NCBI RefSeq assembly: GCF_000485595.1
Contig: NW_014577742.1
Coordinates: 139,166-169,794 of the forward strand
Origin: Priapulus caudatus
Taxonomy: Eukaryota > Priapulida > Priapulimorpha > Priapulimorphida > Priapulidae
Direction of reading: 5' to 3'
DNA: 30,629 bases
Position 1 is the first letter of the stretch, and each line of letters opens with the position of its first letter. The notes below the pieces were generated by a model. That model had not been told where the DNA came from, did no database searches, and saw nothing but the letters and a program-made list of their open reading frames with translations. Positions 26,467 to 30,629 of the stretch are shown here, one piece after another. The translations under genes and the position numbers were made by a program.

Positions 26467-27315
26467 CTATACACGCGACATATACACGAGCCTAGGTCGA
26501 GCCGTTTAGATTTGTGCCGCAATTCTGCATTTTCTCCATATACCTTAAGTTAAGGAGGGAATGTTCCCCCTTATTTTACACCTCTTTGACCTTTGACCTT
26601 TGACCCCCAGCTTCGACATCCAACTCGTTTTCGGATTACCCCCCCACGTCCCGAATATCGTGACCGTTACGTCAAGCGGTTAAGATTTGTGCCCAACTGT
26701 TGACGGACGCACGGACGGACGCACGCTCATGCGATTCTACAAGCTGCATCTGACTATAGCCGCGTTCACACGAGTCATGGTTGGCTCGAGCCAAATGGCT
26801 AGATTTGGCTCAGGCCGGTTTGAGTCGGCGCGTTTACACGTACGCAAATGAATACTGTCTGTCAATTCAAAAATTCAAATTCAAATATAATTTTATTGGC
26901 ACAAATACTTCACAGATACTTTGGCAGTATGTCGCGAGATGGCGTTGTTTACATTCAGAGTGTTTACTACGTTCCGAGTTTAATTATCAATCTTGAAAAC
27001 GTGCATCCTGATCAAATTTTTCGAATTTTTATACTGTTTTGACTTTATTTCGTCGAAGTACACGGTTCGACAATCGCGGCATCTACCGCTCAAACCGATT
27101 CTACTGCTCTACCACTCGCCGAAAACTGGTGCTAAAATTTGGCTCGGGCCTGGTCCGACTTTCGAATGGGACCAAAAATCTGGCACGGGCGCTAATTAGG
27201 CTCGGGCCAAAAACGTCCGTGTGAACGCTCGGCTCGAGCCAAATCTGGCGCGAGCTTAATTAGGCCTCGAGCCAAAAACGTCTGTGTGAACGCCGCCTTA
27301 TGTCAGATGAGCTAA
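26467..27315. repeat. Dispersed repeat, copy 2 (interrupted by an insertion)
   Basis: Same family and orientation as 9970-10269, sharing AGATTTGTGCCGCAATTC, CCCGAATATCGTGACCGT and the TGTTGACGGACGCAC stretch. The terminal hairpin is split by an insertion (26758-27298), and the repeat resumes TGTCAGATGAGCTAA at 27301-27315. Similarity to copy 1 stops straight after CTAA, here followed by T. Confidence 0.85.
26758..27298. mobile_element. 541-bp miniature element inserted in the dispersed repeat hairpin
   Basis: Ends AGCCGCGTTCACAC at 26758 and GTGTGAACGCCGCCT at 27298 form inverted repeats with one insertion/deletion. TAT flanks both sides (26755-26757 and 27299-27301). Copy 1 of the host repeat supplies the empty site. 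Interior GGCTCGAGCCAAAT-type motifs recur near both ends. There is no coding capacity. Confidence 0.88.
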
Positions 27316-27641
27316 TAAGCCTAGAAATGATATACAAAACAGATCTGCAAGATTTGTTACAACACTACCTCTATGGGCGAATATAGCATACGTCAGCTCT
27401 TAAGGACAACTCGGTGGCACACAACTTATGTATCTAGACGCTTTAACTCGAGTGTAGTGATGTATAATATATGAGGTTGTAAACCACCTCATAGGCAATA
27501 CCGGCGAATAGATATCTGATCCCGGGGATGTCAGGTACCAGAAAAAAAAAACCCACAAATTTCGGCAGCTTGCACTGGCAACAACAACGCCATTCAAATT
27601 CTCTTTTTTTCCCCGGGATGATTCCAATCTGGAACAACTAG

Positions 27642-27690
27642 CTCTAGTACTATAGCCCCGGATAGCTGCCGCAAGCTATAGAACATTGTC
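27642..27690. repeat. Dispersed CTCTAGTACTATAGCCC motif plus hairpin
   Basis: The 17-mer at 27642-27658 is identical to 6927-6943 and nearly so to both arms of the palindrome at 3512-3586. It is followed by a short palindrome TAGCT-gccgca-AGCTA. Confidence 0.7.
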
Positions 27691-27736
27691 AGCTCAATTT
27701 TCGCTTCTGCACTTGGCCCGAATTGTTCCACGAAAA

Positions 27737-27868
27737 ATGGCTGCAGACAACCAAAATGACGGCCTTTTTAACACTTATTTATCTACATGGACATCTCACC
27801 AAGAGCGTATAAGAAGGAGAGCGTACAACGGTAAAATGCTGAAACATGTTGCAGTATTAGTCGAATAA
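27737..27868 (+). CDS. Weak candidate small gene or first exon, function unknown
   Basis: A 43-codon frame starting AAAATGGCTGCAG, a good Kozak context, and beginning MAADNQNDGLFNTYLSTWTS. The first 31 residues are polar and basic (HQERIRRRAYN). A plausible splice donor, AACG|GTAAAA, follows at 27830. If unspliced, the frame ends at TAA 27866 in a TAAATAAA context. I do not recognise the family and could not find a matching second exon downstream. It may be a chance open frame. Confidence 0.25.
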   Translation: MAADNQNDGLFNTYLSTWTSHQERIRRRAYNGKMLKHVAVLVE

Positions 27869-30629
27869 ATAAACTTTTTCCGTTTTTTTTGACGATCTTT
27901 GCAGTATTATTGTAGCCTCTAAAGCATGTATCCGTAGACCGGTAACTCGTAGATATAGACGTAAACAGATGATGCAACGGTAAACAACTTGTACGCTTTA
28001 TTCCACACAGCGACGAATAGGTTTTGACAGTGTACACGTGCCAATCGGCAGTCCGGGACTCACCCGCCGTTTTCTCTCTTAAAACCCTCATCTTTAAGGC
28101 TGTGAACGCGTGGCCCGCGTTCCACTGCTTTCCTGAATTTATGGTCTGGCTAGTGGCTGCAATGAACGGCTGGGGCCGGGTGATTTATTGTTTGGGTTCG
28201 ATGCCTCTTGACGCAGTTCTCGACCTGTCCATTACGACTCGCTTACTGCTTGCCCGTTTGCCTTCGGCCTTGTTCTAGAGTCGGGCGAGGCAGGTTGCCG
28301 CCGTCCCGTGAGACCGCCGTCCCTTCTAAATATTCGGGACGCTTCTGGTCGCCCGTCCCTGTTCCCACGGTCATCGTTATATTTTCTGGCACTACATTTC
28401 ACCCTGCCCCCCCAAAAATTTTAATCGGCAGTCCTGCCTGACGGAGGAGAGTTACTTGTTAAGAAAAAAATTACCGGGGAAAGAAAGCTTGCTGTGGCTC
28501 ATCGTCGTGATAGGTTTTGCTTGTAATCGTAACCTTTTAAGTGTATAGGCTTACCCTAGTGTTTCTTGTACTGCCACCGCGTAACCCAATGTCAACTAAT
28601 AACCAATAACAACAATCATTTCGAACACAATGGCAATACATATCAAATACCAACACGACAATACGACTTCAACCCGAGTTTTCAAAATACAATAAAATAC
28701 AATTCCCAAACTCGATTAGACTGCGATATAATATAATGCCGAATACCCGTGTATAATATCATTGCGTAAATACTCGCGTCGTCCGTCACCCAATCGCTGT
28801 GATATACTGTGCATGATATATTTCGAATTTCCGATTATATCGTCGACGTCAAACTCGTACCCAATCGCGTCATATACTGTTCGTAAAAACTGTATTCATA
28901 AAATGTAGCAATAGCTAAAAAATGGCGTATAAATATTCGACAAGTTACGTACTAAGCGGTTACCATTCCGCGTCCGAAATGTTATTGCTTGTGGATGTTA
29001 TATTTTAACTGCGCGGAAAAATGAAAATTCGCAGAAAAGTGTATAAATTGTATGTAAAGAGTTATACTTGGGCCTGTGGTCTCCGCTGCACGCCGTATAC
29101 AAAACATAACGTGAAAACACAGACGCCAGAGGAAACAATGAAAGTAGGAGAATTGTTTAGAAAACAGTCTTACAGGCAAAGCACTTGTTAATATTGGTAA
29201 TTTTAAAAGATGGAACATTCCTGTTTGTTCATTTCGTTAAATTCCTGTCAGAACCCGTTACGTCTGCGGGGGAAAAGGAGAAGGGAACCCAGTTTGCCCT
29301 TACCTACTTGATAACCCGCGCCTAATGGCGAAGCCATGCAAAACCACCGACCAACAAACCAACTTAGCAGCCATCCAAGTAGGCCCCCTGCAACCGATGT
29401 CGGTTTGGCGTCCGACCAGCGGCGAAAAGGGTCCCCTCATGGGGTGGCGACCGTGGAGTCCAGGTTGTGGTAACGGTGACAACTATACCAGAGTACACTG
29501 TCAAGCATGCGTTGGTGCAATACCTCGAGACCCGCACGCGACGTTTTCTGGGTATTTGTTCGTCTGGTCGCATGCTCGTAACCCGATATAATACATCTGC
29601 CTTATCAATAGCTCTGCTCGTCTTGACCAAAAAATACCTCCTTTTTCGCTTCAGAGAAATTAATGCCTGGTAGGCGGTGAAACACTGATAACCTACATAC
29701 ATACATAATTCATTACTTCCAGATAGGCTGTGAAAACAACTGTGTCGATCGCTTTCATTATTATAAATTGTCCAAGCATAACAAAACAACCTACTTTTGG
29801 AATAAACAGGTAGATAGGTGGATGGCGGGTGGGTGGGTGAATGGGTTGGCTGGGTAAGGTGTTTTTTGGGCTCTAAAGGGGGTCACATTCCCAGTGGACG
29901 CGCTCACACTGTAATGAGCAGTGACAATTTATCTCAACTATGGGTGACATTGTAAACCCTGTATATAAGAAATAAACTAGCCCACGTAATGCCCTCAGAC
30001 GTTAGAATTGAATGGCTTGTTCGAGTTGATTCTCGCTGTTTCTACAGCTTATAGCCCCGGGTCCTGCTGACCTCGTTACAGTAACGTTGTTTCGAAATGC
30101 TATCGGGCTGTTTGGCGCGACTTTTACTGTCGTGGAGCCAATTCTCAAGCGATTCCAGGGGAGTCCATGTCCCCGTCGTCGTACATTAAAACTGGTCGTC
30201 TACCTGAGCACCTCAGACCGTTTCTTACGACTATATGTCGTGAGCTCATCATGGCTTTTATATCAAGCCCAACCTTGCTTCTACGGGCAATAAATGCGTA
30301 TAGCCCCTGGCGCATTCTTAAAGTTCTAACACAGCAATTGGTACTCTATTCTACGTAATTTCCACGTACCGAATTAATTCGGGCATTGTACGACCAGTTT
30401 ATGAAAAACTCGTAAGCGCCAGGTGGTGGGGTGGTGTTTGAAGTGATAGAGGAAAGGGTGCTTTAATTAGTTTTGCGCGTAACACTTCTTAGTGTATTAT
30501 AAAACCCTGTGGTTTGAAACTATTTTCCAGTTTAATTACGAAAATTGAGAATAAGCCGCCGACACCTGAGATGCTTTCATCACCCGTAATACCGGTGTTG
30601 GCCATGTCGTTCATCACCAATTGCGCTGT
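27869..30629. other. No recognised gene
   Basis: Contains moderately long open frames, at 28024-28278 (plus), 29325-29591 (plus) and 29364-29789 (minus), none resembling a family I know. The GC-richer DNA at 28080-28340 and 29320-29550 differs in composition from its surroundings and could be remnants of retroelements. A GGTG/GGGT-rich microsatellite lies near 29810-29860. Confidence 0.45.

Noticed and set aside
28024-28278. Plus-strand open frame after a possible acceptor (TCTTTAAG), rich in Leu, Val and Trp
   Set aside because: I could not link it in frame to the candidate exon at 27737 or recognise a family. Left as unassigned.
29325-29789. Overlapping plus and minus open frames in GC-richer DNA
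   Set aside because: Neither shows reverse transcriptase, endonuclease or other motifs. A retroelement 5' region is possible but unsupported.

Overview
This window is nuclear DNA from a multicellular animal. The evidence is spliced genes with GT-AG introns, three metazoan genes whose protein-level similarity continues across exon junctions, CCCTAA telomere-type tracts and a dense load of DNA-transposon remnants. The repeat types (satellites rich in TGACCTTGACC, hAT and TTAA miniature elements, foldback DNA) suggest an invertebrate, probably marine, but I cannot name the species from sequence alone. The DNA is mostly AT-rich, with one strongly CpG-rich coding exon at 3.7-4.3 kb.

Layout from left to right. 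1-2.8 kb is a CT microsatellite followed by unremarkable DNA, possibly intron 1 of ERMP1. At 2.8-3.6 kb there is a G-rich miniature element and then a block of tandem and palindromic repeats. 3708-4275 (minus) is coding exon 1 of an ERMP1-type ER metallopeptidase; its other exons lie to the left or outside the window. 4.5-6.3 kb is a cluster of small terminal-inverted-repeat elements and CA repeats. 6.3-10.8 kb has no recognised gene but holds a p53-type palindrome, a foldback element, an interstitial telomere tract and one copy of a dispersed repeat. 10801-15193 (minus) is a complete JAZF1 zinc-finger gene with six coding exons and an unusually long C-terminal tail. 15722-20489 (plus) is a complete five-exon gene for mitochondrial ATP synthase subunit c (ATP5MC). 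Its 3.2-kb intron 2 carries a deleted hAT transposon with a transposase remnant, and an eight-unit satellite interrupted by another element. 20952-23402 is a three-level nest of transposons inserted after the ATP5MC stop codon. 24119-24634 (minus) is an intronless Bcl-2 family gene resembling MCL1. 24.8-30.6 kb is repeats and apparently gene-free DNA, with one weak candidate first exon at 27737.

JAZF1 and ATP5MC are arranged head to head, with 528 bp between their start codons. A perfect NRF-1 palindrome sits between them, consistent with a shared bidirectional promoter. This is the most biologically suggestive arrangement in the window. ATP5MC and the Bcl-2 protein both belong to mitochondrial biology, but nothing in the sequence shows that they are co-regulated. 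I found no RNA gene, CRISPR array or virus-derived gene. Exon joins were made by reading splice sites and family similarity by eye, without transcripts or database searches.
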